From JBOHER01 sp050701115 (lineage in GTDB: Bacteria > Actinomycetota > Actinomycetes > Mycobacteriales > Pseudonocardiaceae): a DNA stretch of 13,449 nt. The stretch's first letter is position 1; each line of letters opens with the position of its first letter. Below are positions 1 through 6,425 of the stretch, piece after piece. Both the position numbers and the translations under genes were made by a program. The notes under the pieces were generated by a model. That model saw only the letters and a list, made by a program, of their open reading frames with translations. It searched no databases and was not told the DNA's origin. The DNA lies in the NCBI GenBank assembly GCA_050701115.1, contig JBOHER010000459.1, forward strand, positions 1 through 13,449, in the 5' to 3' direction.

Positions 1-74
1 TTGATCTCACCGGAGATGTGCGGCTCGAGTGCGCCGTAGTCGTAATCCAGGTCAGGAAGCTCGTACAGAGCCAT
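1..74 (-). CDS. sodA: Superoxide dismutase (Mn/Fe type), N-terminal fragment
   Basis: Only the first 24 codons are in the window; the gene continues beyond the left edge. The visible start of the protein reads MALYELPDLDYDYGALEPHI, which is the typical opening of actinobacterial Mn/Fe superoxide dismutases, including the LPxLxYxYGALEP motif. These enzymes convert superoxide to oxygen and hydrogen peroxide. The ATG at 72-74 is preceded by a strong Shine-Dalgarno sequence, GAGGAGGGCAG directly before it. The metal ligands lie outside the window, so Mn versus Fe cannot be decided. The next gene to the right, a heme oxygenase, is on the same strand but 214 bases away, so separate transcription is likely. 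Confidence 0.9.
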   Translation of the reverse strand, partial: MALYELPDLDYDYGALEPHISGEI

Positions 75-78
75 CTGC

Positions 79-126
79 CCTCCTCAATGTTGACGCGAGT
101 CTTGTTGTCCGTGCAGTGCAAACCTA
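79..126 (-). promoter_or_regulatory. Possible sodA promoter -10 element and ribosome binding site
   Basis: On the minus strand a TAGGTT hexamer (121-126) fits the actinobacterial -10 pattern TANNNT and would start transcription about 40 bases upstream of the sodA ATG. The AGGAGG ribosome binding site falls close to the ATG. No convincing -35 hexamer is visible at 16-18 bases spacing, so the promoter call is weak while the ribosome binding site is clear. Confidence 0.3.
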
Positions 127-288
127 GTAGGGATCGTGTCGACGAGCGAACTGGGTGATCGCTTTGCCGGGCGGTGCCCATACTGCGAGACAGCCACCCA
201 GTTCGGTGATCAACAAGGTCGCCTCTCGTGTTCCAGGCTGCACCCTCTAGTGAGGTAGAGATCAACACGAATGTCGGCAGCGCCACAG

Positions 289-969
289 TCAGGAGGCGAC
301 GCGGTATTCGGCCAGTTCCTCGCCCAGGTCGGCGAGGACAGCGATGTTGAGTTCGAAGGCGAGCACCGCCTCGTCGATGATGTGCCGGCGTTCGCGTGCG
401 CTCCACGGGGAGCTGTCCAGCAGGCTGCGGTACCGCGTGCGGAACGCGTGCGGGTTGCCGATCCCGTCGAACCGATAGAATAGCGCGCCGTCCTCGGTGA
501 TGCCGTAGGCGTTCTTCAGCAAGGCGCGCACCACCTGGCCGCCTGCGAGGTCGCCGAGGTAGCGGGTGTAGTGGTGCGCCACCAGCCCGCCCGAGGAATC
601 GAAGGCGACGGCGCGCATGCGCTGGCAGTACCTGGTCGTGGCTGGGCTCGGGTCGATAGTGACCTTCCAGCCGGGGCCGAGCAGGAACGCCAGATCCCTG
701 CTCAGCGCGGGCAGGCGGGTCAGTTCGTCCAGGGCGAACCGCCCGCCGATCGGATCGTGGCGCATCGCCAGCGTTGCTTCTTCCAGCGTGCGATAGACGA
801 AGTAGTACTGCGCCGCGAGGCGGGCGTAGCCGTCCAGCGTCAGGGCTCCGGCGAGCAGAGCTTTCATGTAGCTGGTGTGATGCGCCCGGTCGTGCACCTC
901 TCGCGTCGCGGAACGCAGCGCCTGGGACAACAGCGTGCTCTCGGTCGGATCCTGCCCGGCTCGCAGCAT
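289..969 (-). CDS. hmuO: Heme oxygenase, biliverdin-producing (HmuO family)
   Basis: The protein of 226 residues resembles the cytosolic bacterial heme oxygenase HmuO of Corynebacterium, which opens heme to biliverdin, CO and free iron using reductase electrons. The proximal heme-ligand histidine sits in a TREVHDRAHHTSYM stretch (His26). The distal-helix signature AHHYTRYLGDLAGGQ includes the flexible glycines and the catalytic aspartate (Asp140). The C-terminal region FELNIAVLADLGEEL also matches the family. Length is normal. I start at ATG 967-969; a TTG codon lies immediately upstream in frame. The ribosome binding site is poor (GGAACGGAAT), and the predicted promoter would give an almost leaderless transcript. 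It lies 84 bases from the stop of the GCS2 gene upstream on the same strand. Iron control is suggested by the boxes between the two genes. Confidence 0.93.
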   Translation of the reverse strand: MLRAGQDPTESTLLSQALRSATREVHDRAHHTSYMKALLAGALTLDGYARLAAQYYFVYRTLEEATLAMRHDPIGGRFALDELTRLPALSRDLAFLLGPGWKVTIDPSPATTRYCQRMRAVAFDSSGGLVAHHYTRYLGDLAGGQVVRALLKNAYGITEDGALFYRFDGIGNPHAFRTRYRSLLDSSPWSARERRHIIDEAVLAFELNIAVLADLGEELAEYRVAS

Positions 970-981
970 CAAGTATTCCGT

Positions 982-1010
982 TCCGTAGTCGGCGAGTGAC
1001 GACCTGTCAA
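982..1010 (-). promoter_or_regulatory. Promoter of the heme oxygenase gene
   Basis: On the minus strand a consensus -35 TTGACA (1005-1010) is followed after exactly 17 bases by TACGGA (982-987) as a -10-like element. The expected start point, near 975, is only about 5-7 bases before the ATG at 969, so the transcript would be leaderless or nearly so, which fits the poor Shine-Dalgarno sequence. Leaderless transcripts are common in actinobacteria; the start point is an inference. Confidence 0.5.
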
Positions 1011-1049
1011 CCCGAGCCTAAGCGAGATCAGGGAGTTAGGCCACCCTAA
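1011..1049 (-). promoter_or_regulatory. Candidate iron-regulator (IdeR/DtxR) boxes upstream of heme oxygenase
   Basis: Read on the minus strand, 1049 to 1031 gives TTAGGGTGGCCTAAC followed by four non-matching bases. Against the mycobacterial iron-box consensus TWAGGTTAGSCTWACCTWA this matches 13 of 19 positions, and 13 of the first 15. A second TTAGGCTCGGG half site (1011-1021) begins 28 bases further on and abuts the -35 element at 1010. Iron-loaded IdeR/DtxR is known to repress heme and siderophore uptake genes, and a heme oxygenase is a typical target. The match is partial, so binding is inferred. Confidence 0.45.
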
Positions 1050-1053
1050 GTCG

Positions 1054-2553
1054 TCAACCGATGGGAGCCCATTCGTGTACTGGATCGCCGACGTGCATCA
1101 GGTCCAGGTAGCGGGTCAGCATGGCACGTAGTGCTGGGCCGCGGTCCATACCGCGAGCCTCGAGCCGGACCACCGCATCGCGCTGCCAGGTCGCGCCGGT
1201 GCGTCGGCTGAGGCATCGCTGCTCGACCACGCCGAGGTAGCGGTCCGAGATGCTGCCCGGCACTCCGGAGATGCGCAGGCCTTCTGCGGCGAGGGGGAGC
1301 AGCACCCGCAGTGCCAGCTCGTCCGGCGGGACCCAGCCGATACCGGGCCAGTAGAGCTGGCCTTCCATACCGTGCTTGGCCGCCTTGTACAGGTTGTCCT
1401 CGGCGGCCTGGAACGACATCTGCGTCCATACCGGGCGCTCCGCCTCGGCCAGGGCGCGCTGGGCGCCGTAGAAGAACGCGGAGTTGGCCACCATGTCGAT
1501 CACGGTGGGCCCTGCGGGCAACACCCGGTTCTCCACCCGCAGATGCGGGGTGCCGTCCACCACGTCGTACACCGGTCGGTTCCAGCGCCAGATCGTGCCG
1601 TTGTGCACCCGTAGTTCGGTCAACTTCGGGGCGCTGCCCGACTCGAGCACCTCGAAAGGATCTTCCGGGTCGGTCTTGGGCAGCAGCCCGGGAAAGTACC
1701 GCACATTCTCCTCGAACAGGTCGAAGATCGAAGTGATCCACCGCTCGCCGAACCACACCCGTGGGCGCACGCCCTGGTTCTTGAGCTCCTCAGGGCGGGT
1801 GTCGGTGGCTTGCAGGAACAGCGGGATGCGGGTCTCGTGCCACAACGCCTTGCGCAACAGGAACGGCGAGTTCGCACCGAGGGCGAGCTGCACGCCAGCC
1901 AGGCATTGGGCGGCGTTCCAGTGCGGCGCGAACTCCTCCGGCGCCACCTGCAGGTGCAACTGCACCGAGGTGCAGGCGGCTTCCGGCAGGATCGAGTCGG
2001 CGTGGCTGCGCAGCCTTTCGGGGCGGCGGCCGGGCAGCGGTTGGCCCGCAATGGACAACTGCGTCTGCTCGCCGCGCGCGGCGAAGATCTGATCGTTGAG
2101 CACCGAGTAGCGGGCGTTGCTGGTCAGCCACTTCGCTTCGAAATGCTCCTCGGCCAACGTGGGCAGGATGCCGATCATCGCCAACCGGGCGCCGGTCTCC
2201 CGCGCCTTCGCGTCGGCGTTGGCGAGGTAGCCAAGTAGATCCTTCTCGAGTTCCTGGAGCGAGTCGCCTGCGAGCGGCCTCGGTGGCACGTTCAGCTCCA
2301 GGTTATGCTGGCCCAGTTCGGTGGTGAACGACGGATCGTCGAGCTTCTCGAGAACCTCGGTGTTGTTCATCGACGGCTGCAATGACTCATCGACAAGGTT
2401 CAGCTCGAGCTCGAGGCCGATGTGCTTGCGGGGAAAAGAAAAGCTCCCATCCGACAGCATCTGCTCCATCGTGTCCAGACAACGCTGGACCTTGCGGCGG
2501 TACCGTGCGCGATCTCGTGAGGTGAACGGGACCGCCGACACGTCCTTACCCAT
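1054..2553 (-). CDS. Glutamate-cysteine ligase family (GCS2) carboxylate-amine ligase
   Basis: This 499-residue protein matches the actinobacterial GCS2 group of ATP-dependent carboxylate-amine ligases, in which glutamate is activated and joined to an amine such as cysteine. Visible family marks are IGLELELNLVD (about 45-55, acidic metal/substrate side chains), TSVQLHLQV (195-203), ATDTRPEELKNQGVRPR (249-265), and HLRVENRVLPAGPTVIDMV (337-355). I start at the ATG 2551-2553, where the family alignment begins (MGKDVSAVPF) and an AGGAAG ribosome binding site is present; the frame is open to 2745, but the upstream part is arginine- and proline-rich and not family-like. Mycothiol-producing actinomycetes generally lack glutathione, so the true substrate is uncertain. 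Ergothioneine synthesis also uses a GCS2-type enzyme (EgtA), but this protein has the sequence pattern of the separate longer group. Confidence 0.88.
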   Translation of the reverse strand: MGKDVSAVPFTSRDRARYRRKVQRCLDTMEQMLSDGSFSFPRKHIGLELELNLVDESLQPSMNNTEVLEKLDDPSFTTELGQHNLELNVPPRPLAGDSLQELEKDLLGYLANADAKARETGARLAMIGILPTLAEEHFEAKWLTSNARYSVLNDQIFAARGEQTQLSIAGQPLPGRRPERLRSHADSILPEAACTSVQLHLQVAPEEFAPHWNAAQCLAGVQLALGANSPFLLRKALWHETRIPLFLQATDTRPEELKNQGVRPRVWFGERWITSIFDLFEENVRYFPGLLPKTDPEDPFEVLESGSAPKLTELRVHNGTIWRWNRPVYDVVDGTPHLRVENRVLPAGPTVIDMVANSAFFYGAQRALAEAERPVWTQMSFQAAEDNLYKAAKHGMEGQLYWPGIGWVPPDELALRVLLPLAAEGLRISGVPGSISDRYLGVVEQRCLSRRTGATWQRDAVVRLEARGMDRGPALRAMLTRYLDLMHVGDPVHEWAPIG

Positions 2554-2765
2554 GGTGTCTTCCTGCTTCCGTCTCCGACGTCGTTGGCTGACATGTGCGC
2601 GGACCCCGGCGGATAACCGTGACATAGGGATTGACCAGGTAGCTAGCGGCCAAACTGGTGCTGTCGGTAAGGGCAGATTAACTCTGCGCGATGATCGACA
2701 CCAAGGTTGTGGGCCAACCCGGCACAACGGCGGGGAATGATGCATCGGAGTGCGAGACTTGGCCG

Positions 2766-3611
2766 GTGGCGCAAGTGATCTTCACGGATGATGTGGCGGA
2801 CGTCCGGCTCGACGACTTCCGGGACCTCACGCGCGCGGATCGCCGGCCAGATCGGCCCGGCGGCAAGGGTCTGGTGATCGCGGAAGGCACCGTGGTGGTG
2901 CGCCGCCTGCTCGAGTCGCCCTATCCCGTTCGGGCCCTGCTCGGCGTCGAACGTCGCATCCGGGAACTGGGGGACGCGCTCGCCGACGTCGACGTACCGG
3001 CGTTCGTGACTTCGGCCGAGGTGATGGCCGATGTGGTCGGATTCCACCTCAATCGTGGCGTGCTGGCGGTGGCCGATCGCGCGCCCCAGCCGTCGGTCGA
3101 CGAACTGACCTCGGGTGCCCGAGCCGTGGTCGTCTTGGAGGGAGTCGGTGATCACGAGAACCTCGGCGCGATCTTCCGCAACGCCGCCGCGCTCGGTGTG
3201 GACGGGGTATTGCTGGGTGCCGGGTGCTCGGATCCGCTGTACCGGCGCAGCGTGCGGGTGTCGATGGGACATGTGCTCCGGGTGCCGTTCGCGGAGCTCG
3301 CACCCTGGCCGGATGCCCTGGAGGTGTTACGCAGCAAGGGTTTCCGTATCGCGGCGCTGACCCCGCGTGCGAACTCGGTAGCTTTGCGTGAGTTCGGCGG
3401 AAGCGCTGCGGGTCCGGTCGCGCTCCTGCTCGGGTCGGAAGGACACGGGTTGTCGGAGGAGGCCATCGAGGCTGCCGACGCTGCCGTGCGGATCCCGATG
3501 GCCGAAGGGATGGACTCGCTGAACGTGGCGACCGCGGCAGCCGTGGTGTGCTATGAACTCGCGAGTCGCCGTTTGCCCCACCCGGCTCCCTACCGCGCAG
3601 GTCAGACGTAA
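2766..3611 (+). CDS. SpoU/TrmH-family RNA 2'-O-methyltransferase
   Basis: The 281-residue protein carries all three SPOUT motifs of AdoMet-dependent ribose 2'-O-methyltransferases. Motif 1 is NLGAIFRNA (Asn132 to Arg138, catalytic Arg), motif 2 is LLLGSEGHGLS (about 220-230), and motif 3 is IPMAEGMDSLNVATAAA (243-259). The N-terminal third is a substrate-binding region with the signatures GLVIAEG and GFHLNRGVLA. From memory it is the counterpart of M. tuberculosis Rv0881. The target is probably rRNA or tRNA but cannot be told from sequence. I choose GTG 2766-2768 because homologues begin with a short VAxVIxxDDxxDxRL stretch; an in-frame ATG at 2691 would add 25 residues of unlikely coding quality, and GTG 2775 is also possible. 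It is divergent from the GCS2 gene and 38 bases upstream of the DUF2537 gene, probably co-transcribed with it. Confidence 0.9.
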   Translation: MAQVIFTDDVADVRLDDFRDLTRADRRPDRPGGKGLVIAEGTVVVRRLLESPYPVRALLGVERRIRELGDALADVDVPAFVTSAEVMADVVGFHLNRGVLAVADRAPQPSVDELTSGARAVVVLEGVGDHENLGAIFRNAAALGVDGVLLGAGCSDPLYRRSVRVSMGHVLRVPFAELAPWPDALEVLRSKGFRIAALTPRANSVALREFGGSAAGPVALLLGSEGHGLSEEAIEAADAAVRIPMAEGMDSLNVATAAAVVCYELASRRLPHPAPYRAGQT

Positions 3612-3649
3612 GGTAAGGAGGGCAGGGACGGTCGGAGCAGGAGGCGCGG

Positions 3650-4297
3650 GTGGAACTGCGGGTCCAAGGTGATCGCGCCGTGCTCGCCGATCGTGAGTCC
3701 CCCAACGGGGAGGTCGAGCCGGAGAAGTTGCCGCTCGGTCCTGACCTGGCCGCGGCGTTGCACGAGTGGGCGAGGGTGGCTTCCGCGGTGCGCAGAGCGT
3801 CTATGGGGGAGAGCGCGGCGCTGGCCGACCCTGTTGAGGATGCGGTCGGTGTGGTTTCCCGCCGGGGCAGGCAGTTGGCCGGGCGAGTCGCGTCTCAGAT
3901 GCGCATGCCGGTGCACTACGTGGACCCGGTCACCGAGACGTCCATCGTCGTGGTCCCCGATCCTGCTGCCGCAGTCCCGAGAGGGCCGCGGCACGCCCGC
4001 TCCGATGGCACCACGTTGTTCCGCCGGACCCCCGGCGAGCCAGTGCCGTGGGGTACCGGGCTGACCGTGTCGGCCTTCATGCTGGCGGTGGTGCTGGTCG
4101 GCATGCTCGCGTTGGTGGGAACACTGGCTCGTGAGACCAACGAGTGGATCGCGGTCCTGGCGTCGGTGCTGGTCACCGCGGGCATGGCGCCGTCACTGTG
4201 GCTGGGCAGGGGAGTACCGATCCTGCGCTGGGTGTGCTTCGGTGCCGCTGCGGGACTCGCCGCTTCGTGGGTCGGGTTGTTGTTCGTGCTGCTTTAG
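3650..4297 (+). CDS. DUF2537 family integral membrane protein
   Basis: The protein has 215 residues. The C-terminal 85 residues match the short actinobacterial DUF2537 proteins, opening with PVPWGTGLTVSAFMLAVVLV and holding three predicted membrane helices at about 135-160, 166-185 and 190-215. The N-terminal 130 residues are soluble and contain an alanine- and arginine-rich helical stretch (30-85). M. tuberculosis Rv0882, its positional counterpart as I recall it, is only about the size of the membrane part, so this form carries an extra N-terminal region. The GTG start at 3650-3652 is supported by AGGAGG (3639-3644) at good spacing. It follows the methyltransferase gene by 38 bases on the same strand. 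Its stop overlaps the stop of the convergent membrane-protein gene by four bases. Function is unknown. Confidence 0.82.
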   Translation: MELRVQGDRAVLADRESPNGEVEPEKLPLGPDLAAALHEWARVASAVRRASMGESAALADPVEDAVGVVSRRGRQLAGRVASQMRMPVHYVDPVTETSIVVVPDPAAAVPRGPRHARSDGTTLFRRTPGEPVPWGTGLTVSAFMLAVVLVGMLALVGTLARETNEWIAVLASVLVTAGMAPSLWLGRGVPILRWVCFGAAAGLAASWVGLLFVLL

Positions 4298-5262
4298 GCT
4301 GCGCGTTGGCGATAGTCGGCGTTGCGGGCGTAGGAGATCCAGGATTCGTTCCAGCGGGAGCTGGTTCGCCAGCTGCTCTGGGATCCCAGGTAGGTGTAGC
4401 CCATTTCCGTTGCGACGTCGCCGATGACCGTCCTATCGAGTCGGTAGTGGTGGGCCAAGAGCCGGAAGTGCATCCTGCCGTTGAATTCGAGGATCAGCCG
4501 GGACATGCGCGAGGTGGTGCTGCCGAAGGCCGGTATGAGCGGAATGGCCGTCCCCGCGATCAGCGACACGACGGCGCCCCCGCCCAGGACCCAGAGCACG
4601 GGCGATACTGAGCCTGATGCATTAGCGACGACCCCGAGCGGTAGGACCATGAGCAGGGAGCACAGAACCAGACCCGCGCCGATCCAGTGCCTGGCCCACG
4701 AGGACAGCGGCTTCCGGCCGTCGGCGCTGAGGGTGTCGTCGACCCGGTGAATGGGCGTTCTACTGAGCAACACCATGGGGGCGGACCTGCTGCCGAGCAC
4801 GCGGGCGACGCCGAACCCGTGTCGGCGTCCGAGGGCGGCGACATCATCGACGCCTGCGCCGAGGGCGCTCGGCTCGATCCAGGCGAACCGCTCGGTGGCG
4901 AGGCCAGCGGTGAACTTGGCCCGCCTTCTCGTCTGAGCCCGCGAGGGCCGGCCGCTGTGGGGAACGGCGGGGCGCTGCGTCGAATGCGGCGCGTGATGGA
5001 AGACCAGCGCGTCCGGGTTCGGCTGATTGACTTCCACGTAGCCGCGCTCGTATGCCGTCCGCCGGATGATTTCCGGTGTGAGCGCCCACTGGCCGGCAGC
5101 GATGACGACCTCGGGATATCCGGTGAAGCAGTTGCTGCTCAACTGCAGCCGCTGGTTCTCGTGCTTGTTGCGCCGAACCACGACCACCATGAACCAGATG
5201 ACCGCCGCCAAGGACAACGGCAGCGCGATGAGGACGAGGAGGAGTACGCCGAGGAATTCCAT
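4294..5262 (-). CDS. Three-pass membrane protein of unknown function, last gene of the ESX-like module
   Basis: I do not recognise a named family. The 322-residue protein has an N-terminal membrane helix (about 4-29) followed by a positive stretch (RRNKHENQR), a soluble region (30-190), two further helices (193-213 and 221-243), and a C-terminal soluble region (244-322) rich in Arg and Trp. Two short segments resemble each other: EIIRRTAYERGYVEVN (64-79) and TVIGDVATEMGYTYLG (278-293), sharing the pattern I, A, E, GY. This suggests a duplicated helix on both sides of the helical pair. The start at 5260-5262 has no strong ribosome binding site and lies four bases after the YbaB-like stop, so translation is probably coupled. 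It could anchor or sense the products of the upstream module genes at the membrane, which is inference. Confidence 0.78.
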   Translation of the reverse strand: MEFLGVLLLVLIALPLSLAAVIWFMVVVVRRNKHENQRLQLSSNCFTGYPEVVIAAGQWALTPEIIRRTAYERGYVEVNQPNPDALVFHHAPHSTQRPAVPHSGRPSRAQTRRRAKFTAGLATERFAWIEPSALGAGVDDVAALGRRHGFGVARVLGSRSAPMVLLSRTPIHRVDDTLSADGRKPLSSWARHWIGAGLVLCSLLMVLPLGVVANASGSVSPVLWVLGGGAVVSLIAGTAIPLIPAFGSTTSRMSRLILEFNGRMHFRLLAHHYRLDRTVIGDVATEMGYTYLGSQSSWRTSSRWNESWISYARNADYRQRAA

Positions 5263-5266
5263 ACGG

Positions 5267-5746
5267 TCAGTGGTCGCGGATGCCGAGGTTGCGGAGGAAC
5301 TGGTCGCTCTCGCTCATCGGTTCCTCGTCGGCCGGTCCGGCAGTCTGTTCGGTCTGTGTGCGGTAACCCGCGAGCCTGGCCTGTGGCCCGAGGATCTGCT
5401 GGGGGTCGACCCGTTCGTCGACCCGGGTCCGCACGATGTCGAGTTGCTTGCTGGTCGCAATGGCGATGGCCTCCCGGATCGTGGCAGTGATGGTGGCGGC
5501 CAACGTCCTTGCGTTGGTACTCATCGCGTCGTCGGAGAGTTCGACGGAGTGGACGATGCCACCTGACCCTGCGATCACGGTGACGGTGCGATCCGGCGAG
5601 GTCGCGGTGGCCTCTAAGGCGGCCAGCTCCGTTTGCGCCGCATCGAGTTTGCCGAGCAGTTCGGCGTTCTCGGCCTGCTTGTTGCGGATCTTCTCCAGCT
5701 GCCAGCGCATCTCCTCGACGAGCTCTGGGTTGGTTGGATTTGTCAT
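5267..5746 (-). CDS. YbaB/EbfC family protein
   Basis: The protein has 159 residues. An N-terminal coiled-coil (about 8-48: EEMRWQLEKIRNKQAENAEL onward) leads into a beta-hairpin, DRTVTVIAGSGGIVHSVELS (52-71), and a long helix (75-105), the fold order of YbaB/EbfC nucleoid-associated proteins. The tail (106-159) is polar and acidic and ends FLRNLGIRDH. Classical YbaB proteins are about 110 residues long and bind DNA as dimers. In actinomycetes, diverged YbaB-like proteins often sit beside WXG100/ESX-type genes, where their job is not established; a chaperone or scaffold role is possible. The ATG 5744-5746 has a clear AGGAG ribosome binding site. It lies 16 bases after the 219-residue gene and four before the membrane gene. 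Confidence 0.78.
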   Translation of the reverse strand: MTNPTNPELVEEMRWQLEKIRNKQAENAELLGKLDAAQTELAALEATATSPDRTVTVIAGSGGIVHSVELSDDAMSTNARTLAATITATIREAIAIATSKQLDIVRTRVDERVDPQQILGPQARLAGYRTQTEQTAGPADEEPMSESDQFLRNLGIRDH

Positions 5747-5762
5747 GGGCGCTCCTGCTCGC

Positions 5763-6422
5763 TCAGCTGCCGGCTTCGTCTACTGAGGCCTCGAATCGGA
5801 TGCTGTTTGCGATTCGCATCGCCGCCGCCGCGACAGTCGGCCAGCCTGCCTCATTGTCCGTTGTCACGGCCAGGACAATGATCTTCACACCCTCCGGTGC
5901 CGGAATCTGAAACTCTGCCTTGAACTGGGGTCGCACGACCACCTGATCTTGTCCGGTAACCTCGGGCGGCATGCGGTATTCGCCAGCGCTGGTCGCTGCC
6001 ATCGCCGACCCGATGCCCAGTTCCACAACGTTGACATCCGCTTCAGGACGACGGTCGCGATGCTTCTTGACCAATAGCGCGGCCACCGTGTTGCGATGGC
6101 TCTCGATCGTGGCGACCTCAGGGTCCACCGATCGCCGGGCCGGAGGCATCGCGAGGGTAATGCTCGCAAGCGCAGGTTCGTCGAGATCGTCACCGCCAAC
6201 CGCGAACTGCCCGTACAGACGGACATGGTTTGCTGCCATCGACTGCGCGACCGCGGTGAGGTAGAGCTCAGTTGTTTCGACGTTCTGCTTGGCATGTGCC
6301 GCGATCTTCAAAGCCAGTTCGTGGATTCGCTCGGTGTTCTGCTCTGGAGAGTGTCCGATGGGCATCCCGGTGAAGCCTGGGGGAAGATCGATGAGCAGTT
6401 GGGGTTCGTCAATCGTGTCCAT
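5763..6422 (-). CDS. Conserved-looking soluble protein of unknown function in the ESX-like module
   Basis: No family is recognised with certainty. The 219-residue protein has no signal peptide or membrane helix. It begins with an acidic, proline-containing stretch (LLIDLPPGFTGMPIGHSPEQ), followed by a helix (28-64). Residues 65-215 look like an alternating alpha/beta domain, ending in EGVKIIVLAVTTDNEAGWPT (177-196), AAAAMRIANSIRFEA and a short acidic tail. That final strand-helix pattern is reminiscent of Mog1/LpqN-like domains, in which a strand is followed by a helix ending in a buried strand, but this is only a resemblance. The ATG 6420-6422 is preceded by GGGAG, located inside the end of the upstream gene, whose stop is three bases away. 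Co-expression with the secretion-like proteins is therefore likely. Confidence 0.75.
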   Translation of the reverse strand: MDTIDEPQLLIDLPPGFTGMPIGHSPEQNTERIHELALKIAAHAKQNVETTELYLTAVAQSMAANHVRLYGQFAVGGDDLDEPALASITLAMPPARRSVDPEVATIESHRNTVAALLVKKHRDRRPEADVNVVELGIGSAMAATSAGEYRMPPEVTGQDQVVVRPQFKAEFQIPAPEGVKIIVLAVTTDNEAGWPTVAAAAMRIANSIRFEASVDEAGS

Positions 6423-6425
6423 GGA

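Noticed and set aside
271..483. Small plus-strand open frame of 70 codons at the end of the heme oxygenase gene
   Set aside because: It lies antisense to the conserved heme oxygenase C-terminus and has no ribosome binding site or family resemblance.
1046..1756. Minus-strand open frame of 236 codons overlapping the GCS2 gene
   Set aside because: It is another frame on the same strand as a well-conserved enzyme, with low-complexity Arg/Gly/Ala composition.
2554..2745. N-terminal extension of the GCS2 protein by 64 residues
   Set aside because: The extra part contains a run of arginines and does not match family starts, while the ATG at 2553 has a ribosome binding site and the family start.
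4687..5490. Plus-strand open frame of 267 codons opposite the membrane-protein and YbaB-like genes
   Set aside because: The opposite strand shows coherent membrane helices, a YbaB-like fold, ribosome binding sites and operon spacing; the plus frame is low-complexity.
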